NCBI RefSeq assembly: GCF_000974985.2
Contig: NZ_LAVA02000003.1
Coordinates: 225,801 to 289,800, forward strand
Direction of reading: 5' to 3'
Length of the DNA: 64,000 nucleotides
DNA from: Streptomyces mangrovisoli
GTDB lineage: Bacteria; Actinomycetota; Actinomycetes; Streptomycetales; Streptomycetaceae
Each line of letters begins with the position of its first letter. Position 1 is the first letter of the stretch. Made by a program: the position numbers and the translations under genes. The notes beneath the pieces were generated by a model. It ran no database searches, was not told the DNA's origin, and worked only from the letters and a program-made list of their open reading frames with translations. Positions 50,354-59,036 of this stretch are shown piece after piece.

Positions 50354-50953
50354 GTGAACAAGAAGCTCGCGGCCGCACTGTCCGGCGGTGCGGTACTGAT
50401 GGCGGCACTGTCCGGCTGCAGCGGCAGCGGCGGTGGCAACACGGACAACAAGGAACTCGACGCGTGGGCCAAGCAGGTCTGCGACGCGGTTCCGGCCCAG
50501 GACTCCAAGATCAAGGCCGCCAACGCCTCGATCGCCAAGGCCGCCTCGGACACCACGAACCCGCCGGAGACGATCCAGAAGACGGACTCGCAGGCGTTCC
50601 AGGACATGTCCGACGGCTACAAGGCGCTCGCGACCGCGATCAGCGGCGCCGGCGCGCCTCCCGGCGTCGACGACGGTCCCGCGCGCCAGAAGGACGCGGT
50701 CAAGAACCTCAACGCCCTCTCCGCGTCGTACAGCGACCTGAAGAAGAAGGTCGACGCGCTGGACACCAAGGACCAGGCGAAGTTCGCGTCCGGGCTGCAC
50801 GACATCGCCACCCAGATGACCGCGCTGGAGCAGCAGAACAAGAGCGGTACGGCCGCGCTGCAGAAGCTGGAGCAGGGCGAGGTCAAGGACGCGATCGCCA
50901 AGCAGGCCAGCTGCCAGAAGATCTCGTCCTCGGCGTCGTCCACGACGGGCTGA
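50354..50953 (+). CDS. Small putative lipoprotein
   Basis: 199 residues from GTG 50354 (GGAAGGGA 10 bp upstream). A signal peptide with the lipobox LSGC (Cys about 22) is followed by a helical, charged domain (about 35-185) with Lys/Ala-rich heptads. It is exported and lipid-anchored, probably outside the membrane. Family: SCO3546-type small lipoprotein of unknown role. The C-terminal Ser-rich tail overlaps the first unit of the 23-bp repeat. Confidence 0.75.
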   Translation: MNKKLAAALSGGAVLMAALSGCSGSGGGNTDNKELDAWAKQVCDAVPAQDSKIKAANASIAKAASDTTNPPETIQKTDSQAFQDMSDGYKALATAISGAGAPPGVDDGPARQKDAVKNLNALSASYSDLKKKVDALDTKDQAKFASGLHDIATQMTALEQQNKSGTAALQKLEQGEVKDAIAKQASCQKISSSASSTTG

Positions 50954-51078
50954 GCCGGACTTCCACGACGGGCTGAGCCGCCTTTCCACGACGGACCGGG
51001 CCGACCATCCACGACGGACCGGGCCGCCCATCCACGACGGACCGGGACGCCCATCCACGACGGACCGGGACGACCTCC
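50941..51078. repeat. 23-bp tandem repeat after the lipoprotein gene
   Basis: Six copies of cacgacgg(g/a)c(t/c)g-type units at exactly 23-bp spacing: 50941, 50964, 50987, 51010, 51033 and 51056. Copies 3-6 are nearly identical (cacgacggaccgggccg). The first copy includes the lipoprotein stop codon. Confidence 0.8.
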
Positions 51079-51118
51079 CTCGGCAGGCTGAGCCGACCTT
51101 CCTCGGAGGCGTTCGCGG

Positions 51119-52654
51119 GTGACAATGGGGGGCGTGACCAACGCCACCCTGCCGCCGCTGCCCGCTTCCGACCGCCCCGACGTCGCCGCCCGGCTGCGGG
51201 AGGCCCTGCTGGGGGCCTCCTTCACCGCCGACGGCCTGCTCGAACTGCTGGGCGCCCCCGCCTACGCGGCGCTGGCGCGCAGCGAGACCGTGCCGGCGCT
51301 GCGGGCGACCCGCGGGGACACACCGCTGGAGCTGCTCGTACGGCTCTTCCTGCTGCAGCAGCCGGTGCCGCGGGCGCGCGCGGAGGCCGTGCTGCCCGTC
51401 GCCGAGTGCGTGCAGACGGGCTGGCTGACGGACACCGGCGCCGACGAGGTCGCCGCGACCGTCGACGTGCGGCCGTACGGCGGGACCGACGGCGAGGACT
51501 GGTTCATCGTGTCCGACCTGGGCTGCGCGGTCGGCGGCGCGGGCGGCATCGGCAGCCGGGACGAGGGCGTCGTCCTGGGCGTCGGCGGCGCCTCCACCAC
51601 CCTCGCGGGCATCACCGTCCGCGGCCCCGTCGGCTCCGCGCTGGACCTGGGCACCGGCTCCGGGATCCAGGCGCTGCACGCGGCCCAGCACGCCACCCGC
51701 GTGACGGCCACCGACCTCAACCCGCGCGCGCTGCACATCACGGCGCTCACGCTGGCGCTGTCCGGGGCGCCCGCCGCCGATCTGCGCGAGGGCTCGCTGT
51801 TCGAGCCGGTCCGCGACGACGAGCGGTTCGACCTGATCGTCTCCAACCCGCCGTTCGTGATCTCCCCGGGCGCCCGGCTGACGTACCGCGACGGCGGGAT
51901 GGGCGGGGACGATCTGTGCCGCACGCTCGTTCAGCAGGCGGGGGAGCGGCTGAACGAGGGCGGGTTCGCGCAGTTCCTCGCCAACTGGCAGCACGTGGAG
52001 GGAGAGGACTGGCAGGACCGGCTCCGGGCCTGGGTGCCGCGCGGCTGCGACGCGTGGATCGTGCAGCGCGAGGTGCAGGACGTCACGCAGTACGCCGAGC
52101 TGTGGCTGCGGGACGCGGGCGACCACCGCGGCGACCCGGCCGAGTACCAGGCGCACTACGACGCGTGGCTCGACGAGTTCGAGGCGCGCAAGGTGAGGGC
52201 CGTGGGCTTCGGCTGGATCACCCTGCGGCGCACGGCCGCCGCCGAGCCCTCGGTGACGGTCGAGGAGTGGCCGCACCCGGTCGAGCAGCCGCTCGGCGAC
52301 ACCATCCGGGCGCACTTCGAGCGGCTGGACTATCTGCGGGCGCACGACGACGCGGCGCTGCTCGCGGGCCGCTTCCGGCTCACCGCCGAGGTGGTGCAGG
52401 AACAGGTGGGGCTGCCGGGCGCCGAGGACCCCGAGCACGTGGTGCTGCGCCAGCACCGCGGGATGCGCCGGGCCACCAAGGTCGACACCGTCGGCGCGGG
52501 CTTCGCGGGCGTCTGCGACGGCTCGCTGAGCGCCGGCCGCATCCTCGACGCCATCGCCCAACTCGTCGGCGAGGACCCGGTCCTGCTCCGTGACCGTACG
52601 CCGGCGCAGATCCGGCTCCTGGTGGAACAGGGGTTCCTGGAACCGGCGGTGTGA
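51119..52654 (+). CDS. Class I methyltransferase (HemK/PrmC-like)
   Basis: 511 residues from GTG 51119 (GGAGG 9 bp upstream); ATG 51125 and GTG 51134 are alternatives. A helical N-terminal domain (about 15-110) is followed by a Rossmann methyltransferase with the SAM motif ALDLGTGSGIQAL and the substrate-binding NPPF (VSNPPFVISPG), as in enzymes that methylate Gln or an exocyclic amine. The C-terminal 150 residues are an extra DUF-type domain. It corresponds to the SCO3545 position. The methyl acceptor is unknown. Confidence 0.85.
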   Translation: MTMGGVTNATLPPLPASDRPDVAARLREALLGASFTADGLLELLGAPAYAALARSETVPALRATRGDTPLELLVRLFLLQQPVPRARAEAVLPVAECVQTGWLTDTGADEVAATVDVRPYGGTDGEDWFIVSDLGCAVGGAGGIGSRDEGVVLGVGGASTTLAGITVRGPVGSALDLGTGSGIQALHAAQHATRVTATDLNPRALHITALTLALSGAPAADLREGSLFEPVRDDERFDLIVSNPPFVISPGARLTYRDGGMGGDDLCRTLVQQAGERLNEGGFAQFLANWQHVEGEDWQDRLRAWVPRGCDAWIVQREVQDVTQYAELWLRDAGDHRGDPAEYQAHYDAWLDEFEARKVRAVGFGWITLRRTAAAEPSVTVEEWPHPVEQPLGDTIRAHFERLDYLRAHDDAALLAGRFRLTAEVVQEQVGLPGAEDPEHVVLRQHRGMRRATKVDTVGAGFAGVCDGSLSAGRILDAIAQLVGEDPVLLRDRTPAQIRLLVEQGFLEPAV

Positions 52655-52928
52655 GACCGGCGGGCCGCGGCGGTCCCGGCGCGCCTGCGCGGGCGGCCGG
52701 GGGCGCGTACGCCCGTCCGCGTGTCGCCTCCTCCCACCCGGCGTGCGTCCGCCCGCGTGCGGTGCTCCCGTGACGGATCGGTGCGTCTGGTGCTCATGCG
52801 TCCGATCTGGCGCGATTGGCGGGATTGGTGCGGAAAAGTACTCCTGTCAGTGGCGCATGCGACGCTAACTTCTTAGAGGCAGAACGCACGCGTCCTCGGG
52901 GGAGGCGCGCTGTCTCGGGGGAGGCGCC

Positions 52929-55214
52929 ATGGCGGAGGGGACGCCGGAGCGCGGCGAGGGCCGCGTGATCAACGGGCGGTACCGGCTGCTGCGCACGCTC
53001 GGCGCGGGCGGCATGGGGCGGGTCTGGCTCGCCCACGACGCAGAGCTGGCCTGCCAGGTCGCCGTCAAGGAGATCGCCCTGCCGGAGGGCCCGCCGGACC
53101 AGGGCGAGACCTCCCAGCGCATCGCCCGCGCCCGCAGCGAGGCCCGGCACGCGGCCCGGCTGCGCGGCCACCCGCACGTGGCCACGGTGCACGACGTGGT
53201 GATCCACGAGGGCCTGCCCTGGATCGTCATGGAGTACGTGCCGGACGCCGTCGACCTCCAGGCGAAAGTGCGCGGCGCGGGCCCGCTGCCGCCCGACCGG
53301 GTGGCCCGGATCGGCCTCGCCGTCCTCGACGCGCTCACCGCCGGACACCGGATCGGCATCCTGCACCGGGACGTGAAACCGGCCAACATCCTGCTGGCGC
53401 CCGACGCCTCGGGCGACGCCTACGCGCGCGTGCTGCTCACCGACTACGGCATCGCCCTCATGCCCGAGTCGCACGAGCCCCGCCTCACCGCCACCGCCGG
53501 GATCCTCGGCACGCCCGGCTACCTCGCCCCGGAGCGTGCCCGCGGCGAGCCGCCCACCCCGGCGGCCGACCTGTTCTCGCTGGGCGCCACGCTCTACGCC
53601 GCCGTGGAGGGCCGCGGCCCCTTCGACCGGCACGGCGACTACGCCACCCTGACCGCCCTGCTCGCCGAGGAGCCGACCCCGCCGGTCCGCGCCGGGGACC
53701 TCGCGCCCGTGCTGCACGGCCTGCTGGTCAAGGACCCGGTGCGGCGGTCCGCGCCGGAGGCCGTGGCGCGCGGCCTGGAGCGGGTGGTGCAGCAGGCGGC
53801 CGCCCGCGCGGAGGCGGCGGACCGGCCCGCGCCGCAGGGCGGCTTCGGCCCGCCGCCCGTGTACGGCGCGGGACCGTACGGCGGCGCGGGACCTCACGGC
53901 GGTGCGCCACCGTACGGCGGTGCGGCACCGCAGAACCCGACGCCGGGCGTGCCGCCGGGCTACGCGGCGCACACCCCGCAGGCCCGGCCGCTCGACGCCC
54001 CGCCCGGCTACGCGGTGAGCGCCCCGCAGGGCTACGCGGTCGGCGGTCCGCAGGGCCAGGCGCCGTACGGGCCGTACGGGCACGGGACACCGGCGGCGCC
54101 GGGGTACCCGATGGCGGCCCCGGGCACCCCGCAGACCCCGGCCGCGCCGCCCCCGCCGAACACGCCCCACACCCCGCACACCCCCGTCGGCGGGCCGGCC
54201 CCGGGCGGCCGGCCCGAGTGGGTCTCCTACGCGAACAGTCCTACGGCGCCGTACGCGGGAAGCGGGGTCCCGGCCTCGTACCCCGGCGGGCCGGGCGTCC
54301 CCGGCCAGGGCCCGACCGTGATGGCGCCTCCCGGTGGACCCGGGCGTCGCCGGAGTGCCGGAGCCGTGGTCGCCGTCGTGGCTGCCGTCGCCCTGGTGAT
54401 CGGCCTCGGGACCTGGGCGGCCGTGTCCCTGACCGGCGACAAGGGCGATCCGGGGGCCCACGGGTCGCCCACGCCCTCGCCGACCGGACCGGTCTATCCG
54501 TACGGCGAGCAGGTGGGACTCCAGAAGGCGCTGCAGCCCGGCGACTGCGTGCACGTGGTGTGGACGGGCACGGCGTTCGCGTCGCGGCCCAACCTGGGCG
54601 TCGTCAACTGCGCCCACGACAACCCCGACGGCCAGGTCATGGCCGTCGACTCCGCGAGCGACTACGCCGACGCCAGCGCGCACGGCGCGCAGCGCTGCGG
54701 GGACCGGACCCGGCAGACGGCGGCCTCGCTGCCCGACGCGCAGGGCTACGCGCTGCTGCCGACGAAGGCGGGGTTCACGGCGGCCGGCCGCGGGACCGCC
54801 TGCCTGGTGCTGGGGCGGACGGTGCCCATAGGCGGCGACATCGGGAACTTCCGGGACGCCCAGAGCAATGTGTGGGCGACCGAGATGAGCGTCGGGGACT
54901 GCTGGATGTACGTCGATCACAAGGACTACTTCACGGCGACGCTGAACGACTGCAAGGACCAGCACACCGACCAGGTGATCGGCTTCACGGACGCGCCGCG
55001 CAGCCTGACGTACAAGAACGCGCTCGGTCAGGCCGCCAAGCTGTGCAGCAACAAGTTCGCGTCGACTTGGGCGCCCGGATCCGACCGGGTCGTATACGGC
55101 TATATGACCTCCGAGGTCCAGTGGAACCAGGGGTACTCCCGGGTCGTGTGCACGGTGGCGCGGTACGACCACGGCGAGTGGGCCGGGGCGATACCCGCGC
55201 CCGGGAACGTGTGA
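52929..55214 (+). CDS. Membrane Ser/Thr protein kinase
   Basis: 761 residues from ATG 52929 (GGGGGAGG upstream). Kinase domain about 15-280: GAGGMGRVW (25-33), catalytic Lys47 in AVKEI, HRDVKPAN (Asp148), and DYG (172-174) in place of DFG, then YLAPER. A long Pro/Gly/Tyr-rich linker (about 290-470) leads to one membrane helix (about 480-500). An external domain of about 240 residues has six or so Cys and resembles septum-formation/DUF4352-type sensory domains. It should autophosphorylate and relay an envelope signal. No PASTA repeats are present. It is preceded by a 274-bp gene-free region. Confidence 0.9.
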   Translation: MAEGTPERGEGRVINGRYRLLRTLGAGGMGRVWLAHDAELACQVAVKEIALPEGPPDQGETSQRIARARSEARHAARLRGHPHVATVHDVVIHEGLPWIVMEYVPDAVDLQAKVRGAGPLPPDRVARIGLAVLDALTAGHRIGILHRDVKPANILLAPDASGDAYARVLLTDYGIALMPESHEPRLTATAGILGTPGYLAPERARGEPPTPAADLFSLGATLYAAVEGRGPFDRHGDYATLTALLAEEPTPPVRAGDLAPVLHGLLVKDPVRRSAPEAVARGLERVVQQAAARAEAADRPAPQGGFGPPPVYGAGPYGGAGPHGGAPPYGGAAPQNPTPGVPPGYAAHTPQARPLDAPPGYAVSAPQGYAVGGPQGQAPYGPYGHGTPAAPGYPMAAPGTPQTPAAPPPPNTPHTPHTPVGGPAPGGRPEWVSYANSPTAPYAGSGVPASYPGGPGVPGQGPTVMAPPGGPGRRRSAGAVVAVVAAVALVIGLGTWAAVSLTGDKGDPGAHGSPTPSPTGPVYPYGEQVGLQKALQPGDCVHVVWTGTAFASRPNLGVVNCAHDNPDGQVMAVDSASDYADASAHGAQRCGDRTRQTAASLPDAQGYALLPTKAGFTAAGRGTACLVLGRTVPIGGDIGNFRDAQSNVWATEMSVGDCWMYVDHKDYFTATLNDCKDQHTDQVIGFTDAPRSLTYKNALGQAAKLCSNKFASTWAPGSDRVVYGYMTSEVQWNQGYSRVVCTVARYDHGEWAGAIPAPGNV

Positions 55215-55387
55215 GCGGCGGGCGGCCGGAGCGGGCCCCGGACGCGCCCGTCGGCCGACGGGCGCCGCGGTGTCCGCCGGCCCTCCCGGCGGTCCGGCTC
55301 CGGGTGTTCACCGGGAGTTGGGACAGCCGTTCCCCGTGGGTGTGAGCCTGCCGTTCCGGTATGACCCGTCACAGGAGGAAGCGCGAC

Positions 55388-55585
55388 ATGGAGAGCGGCC
55401 CGGCGATCTTCACCGCCATGGTGTTCGCCCTGTTCGGAGCCGCCATGCTGGCGTGGGTGACCGTCCGGGTCCGGCAGGGGCAGCCCGTCGCCGCCGGTGT
55501 GAGGCCCGTCGCATCCGCAGGCCTCGCCGCGCTCGCCGGCGCCGTGTCGCTGGTCCTCGGCGTGTGGTGCTTCGCGCACCTGTGA
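55388..55585 (+). CDS. Small two-helix membrane protein
   Basis: 65 residues from ATG 55388 (AGGAGGA about 9 bp upstream). Two hydrophobic helices (about 6-24 and 44-62) are joined by a basic loop. It has no known family role. It lies 173 bp after the kinase gene. Confidence 0.65.
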   Translation: MESGPAIFTAMVFALFGAAMLAWVTVRVRQGQPVAAGVRPVASAGLAALAGAVSLVLGVWCFAHL

Positions 55586-56014
55586 CGGGGCGCCCGGCGA
55601 GCGCCCGGGGGGCTGCCCCGCCGCCCGCCCCGAGCGGCCTTCGGCCCGGTCCGGAGTGACGCCCTCCGCCCGGTCCGACAAGGCGTTCCGTCGTCGCGGG
55701 GCGCGTTGGACGGCGTACGTTTGAAGGGTGGCCGGTGCCCCGCGACGACGGACACCGCCGCGCGGTGGTGCGGCGGGCGGGAGCCCGGCGCGGGGTGGCC
55801 TGACGCTTCCCCTCCGGATCGCCCGGAAAGGGGCTGGTGGCCACTCCGGGCGGCAGGAATGGCGGTAGTCGGGTTACCGTTCGAGTGGCCGTTGCGGGCT
55901 TTTCCCGTTTGACACGGGGGCGGGATGTACCGTCACACTCCGCAGCGTCACCATGACACGACCCCGGGACGTAGGCCTGGGGAGGCCCAGCGTCGACCGG
56001 AGAGAAGAGCGAAG
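55586..56014. promoter_or_regulatory. topA leader region
   Basis: 429 bp without a gene. A TTGACA element lies at 55909-55914, but no good -10 could be placed at normal spacing. The region probably contains the supercoiling-sensitive topA promoter. Confidence 0.4.
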
Positions 56015-58867
56015 TTGTCCCCGACCAGCGAGACCGCGCACGGCGGCCGCCGACTCGTCATCGTCGAGTCGCCTGCCAAGGCGAAGACGATCAAGGGTTA
56101 CCTCGGCCCCGGCTACATCGTCGAGGCCAGCGTCGGGCACATCCGAGACCTTCCCAACGGCGCCGCGGAGGTGCCGGAGAAGTACACCGGCGAGGTCCGC
56201 CGCCTCGGCGTGGACGTCGAACACGACTTCGAGCCGATCTATGTCGTCAACGCCGACAAGAAGGCCCAGGTCAAGAAGCTCAAGGACCTGCTGAAGGAAT
56301 CCGACGAGCTCTTCCTCGCCACCGATGAGGACCGCGAGGGCGAGGCCATCGCGTGGCACCTCCTTGAGGTGCTGAAGCCCAAGGTCCCGGTCAAGCGGAT
56401 GGTCTTCCACGAGATCACCAAGGACGCGATCCGCGCCGCCGTCGCCAACCCGCGCGACCTCAACCAGCGCATGGTCGACGCCCAGGAGACCCGCCGCATC
56501 CTCGACCGCCTCTACGGCTACGAGGTCTCGCCGGTCCTGTGGAAGAAGGTCATGCCGCGCCTGTCGGCCGGCCGCGTGCAGTCCGTGGCCACCCGGCTCG
56601 TCGTCGAGCGGGAGCGCGAGCGCATCGCGTTCCGCTCCGCCGAGTACTGGGATCTGACGGGCACCTTCGGCACCGGCCGCGCCGGTGACTCCTCGGACCC
56701 CTCCACGCTGGTCGCCCGGCTCCAGACGGTCGACGGCCGGCGCGTCGCGCAGGGCCGTGACTTCGACTCGGTGGGGCAGCTCAAGGGCGCCAACATCCTG
56801 CACCTCGACGAGGCGAACGCCCGCGCGCTGGCGGCCGCCCTGGCGGACACGCAGTTCGCGGTGCGCTCCGTGGAGTCCAAGCCGTACCGCCGCTCGCCGT
56901 ACGCCCCGTTCCGCACGACGACGCTTCAGCAGGAGGCGAGCCGCAAGCTCGGCTTCGGCGCGAAGGCGACGATGCAGGTGGCCCAGAAGCTGTACGAGAA
57001 CGGCTTCATCACCTATATGCGTACGGACTCCACGACCCTCAGCGACACGGCGATCGCCGCCGCCCGCGCCCAGGTCACGCAGCTGTACGGCGCCGAGTAC
57101 CTGCCGCCGAGCCCGCGGACGTACGCCGGCAAGGTCAAGAACGCGCAGGAGGCGCACGAGGCGATCCGTCCCTCGGGTGATCGTTTCCGCACCCCCGCGG
57201 AGACCGGTCTGACCGGCGACCAGTTCAAGCTCTACGAGCTGATCTGGAAGCGCACCGTCGCCTCCCAGATGAAGGACGCGACCGGCAACAGCGTGACCGT
57301 GAAGATCGGCGGTGCCGCCGCCGACGGCCGCGACGTCGAGTTCAGCGCGTCCGGCAAGACGATCACCTTCCACGGCTTCCTGAAGGCCTACGTCGAGGGC
57401 GCGGACGACCCGAACGCCGAGCTGGACGACCGCGAGCGGCGGCTGCCGCAGGTCGCCGAGGGCGACCGGCTCACCGCCGAGGAGATCACCGCCGACGGCC
57501 ACTCCACCAAGCCCCCGGCCCGCTACACCGAGGCCTCGCTGGTCAAGGAGCTGGAGGAGCGCGAGATCGGCCGGCCGTCGACGTACGCGTCGATCATCGG
57601 CACGATCCTCGACCGCGGCTACGTCTTCAAGAAGGGCACGGCGCTCGTCCCGTCCTTCCTGTCCTTCGCCGTCGTCAACCTGCTGGAGAAGCACTTCGGC
57701 CGGCTCGTCGACTACGACTTCACCGCGCGCATGGAGGACGACCTCGACCGCATCGCCCGCGGCGAGGCGCAGGCCGTGCCGTGGCTGAAGCGCTTCTACT
57801 TCGGCGAGGGCACCATCACCGGCGCCGCCGCCGACGCGGGCAACGGCGACGGGGACCACCTCGGCGGCTTGAAGGAGCTCGTGACCGACCTGGGCGCGAT
57901 CGACGCACGCGAGGTCTCCACCTTCCCGGTGGGCAACGACATCGTGCTGCGCGTCGGCCGCTTCGGCCCGTACATCGAGCGCGGCGAGAAGGACTCCGAG
58001 GAGCACCAGCGCCACGACATCCCGACCGACCTGGCGCCGGACGAGCTGACCGTCGAGGTCGCCGAGGAGCTGCTCGCCAAGCCGAGCGGCGACTTCGAGC
58101 TGGGCGCCGACCCGGTCAGCGGCAACCAGATCGTCGCCAAGGACGGCCGCTACGGCCCGTACGTCACGGAGATCCTCCCCGAGGGCACCCCGAAGACGGG
58201 CAAGAACGCCGTCAAGCCGCGCACGGCCTCGCTGTTCAAGACCATGACCGTCGACACGGTCACGCTGGCCGAGGCGCTCCAGCTGATGTCGCTGCCGCGG
58301 GTCGTCGGCAAGGACGCCGAGGGCGTGGAGATCACCGCGCAGAACGGCCGCTACGGCCCGTACCTGAAGAAGGGCACGGACTCGCGGTCGCTCCAGACCG
58401 AGGACCAGCTCTTCACGATCACGCTGGAGGAGGCCGAGGCGATCTACGCCCAGCCCAAGCAGCGTGGCCGCGCGGCCGCCAAGCCGCCGCTGAAGGAGCT
58501 CGGCGAGGACCCGGTCAGCCAGAAGCCCGTCGTCGTCAAGGACGGCCGTTTCGGCCCGTACGTCACCGACGGCGAGACCAACGCGACCCTGCGCTCCGGC
58601 GACAGCGTCGAGGACATCACCCCGGAGCGCGGCTTCGAGCTGCTCGCCGAGAAGCGCGCCAAGGGCCCCGCCAAGAAGACCGCGAAGAAGGCTCCCGCCA
58701 AGAAGACGGCGGCGAAGACCACCACCGCGAAGAAGACGGCGGCGAAGAAGACGACGACGGCCAAGAAGACGGCCGCGAAGTCGACGACGGCGAAGACGGC
58801 CGCGGCGAAGAAGACGACCGCCGCCGCGAAGAAGGCCGCGGCGGCGGAGGCTTCGACGGAGGAGTGA
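56015..58867 (+). CDS. topA: DNA topoisomerase I
   Basis: 950 residues from TTG 56015 (MSPTSETAHGGRR when read as Met), matching S. coelicolor TopA in length and start. The Toprim domain has LVIVESPAKAKTI and TDEDREGEAIAWH. The active Tyr334 is in FITYMRTDSTTLS. The C-terminal part has four GRYGPYV-type repeats (no zinc fingers). It ends with a long AKKTA/APAKK Lys/Ala-rich tail (about 880-945). It relaxes negative supercoils; the tail promotes processivity. A 7-bp stem terminator (58885-58902) follows. Confidence 0.96.
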   Translation: MSPTSETAHGGRRLVIVESPAKAKTIKGYLGPGYIVEASVGHIRDLPNGAAEVPEKYTGEVRRLGVDVEHDFEPIYVVNADKKAQVKKLKDLLKESDELFLATDEDREGEAIAWHLLEVLKPKVPVKRMVFHEITKDAIRAAVANPRDLNQRMVDAQETRRILDRLYGYEVSPVLWKKVMPRLSAGRVQSVATRLVVERERERIAFRSAEYWDLTGTFGTGRAGDSSDPSTLVARLQTVDGRRVAQGRDFDSVGQLKGANILHLDEANARALAAALADTQFAVRSVESKPYRRSPYAPFRTTTLQQEASRKLGFGAKATMQVAQKLYENGFITYMRTDSTTLSDTAIAAARAQVTQLYGAEYLPPSPRTYAGKVKNAQEAHEAIRPSGDRFRTPAETGLTGDQFKLYELIWKRTVASQMKDATGNSVTVKIGGAAADGRDVEFSASGKTITFHGFLKAYVEGADDPNAELDDRERRLPQVAEGDRLTAEEITADGHSTKPPARYTEASLVKELEEREIGRPSTYASIIGTILDRGYVFKKGTALVPSFLSFAVVNLLEKHFGRLVDYDFTARMEDDLDRIARGEAQAVPWLKRFYFGEGTITGAAADAGNGDGDHLGGLKELVTDLGAIDAREVSTFPVGNDIVLRVGRFGPYIERGEKDSEEHQRHDIPTDLAPDELTVEVAEELLAKPSGDFELGADPVSGNQIVAKDGRYGPYVTEILPEGTPKTGKNAVKPRTASLFKTMTVDTVTLAEALQLMSLPRVVGKDAEGVEITAQNGRYGPYLKKGTDSRSLQTEDQLFTITLEEAEAIYAQPKQRGRAAAKPPLKELGEDPVSQKPVVVKDGRFGPYVTDGETNATLRSGDSVEDITPERGFELLAEKRAKGPAKKTAKKAPAKKTAAKTTTAKKTAAKKTTTAKKTAAKSTTAKTAAAKKTTAAAKKAAAAEASTEE

Positions 58868-58884
58868 CCGGACGGCCACGGTGA

Positions 58885-58902
58885 GGGGCCCGAGCGGGCC
58901 CC
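58885..58902 (+). terminator. Hairpin after topA
   Basis: ggggccc/gggcccc stem (58885-58891 and 58896-58902) with a 4-nt loop, 18 bp past the stop. Confidence 0.6.
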
Positions 58903-59036
58903 GGTCCTCCACGTCCGTTTCGGATCCTTCACGTCCGTTTCGCGAAACGCACGCCCCGGCATCACTTTGGTGTCGGGTCGTGCGCATGTTCGGGCGGTCA
59001 CCGCGCGGTGTCACTCGGTCCCGATAGGCTGAACGC

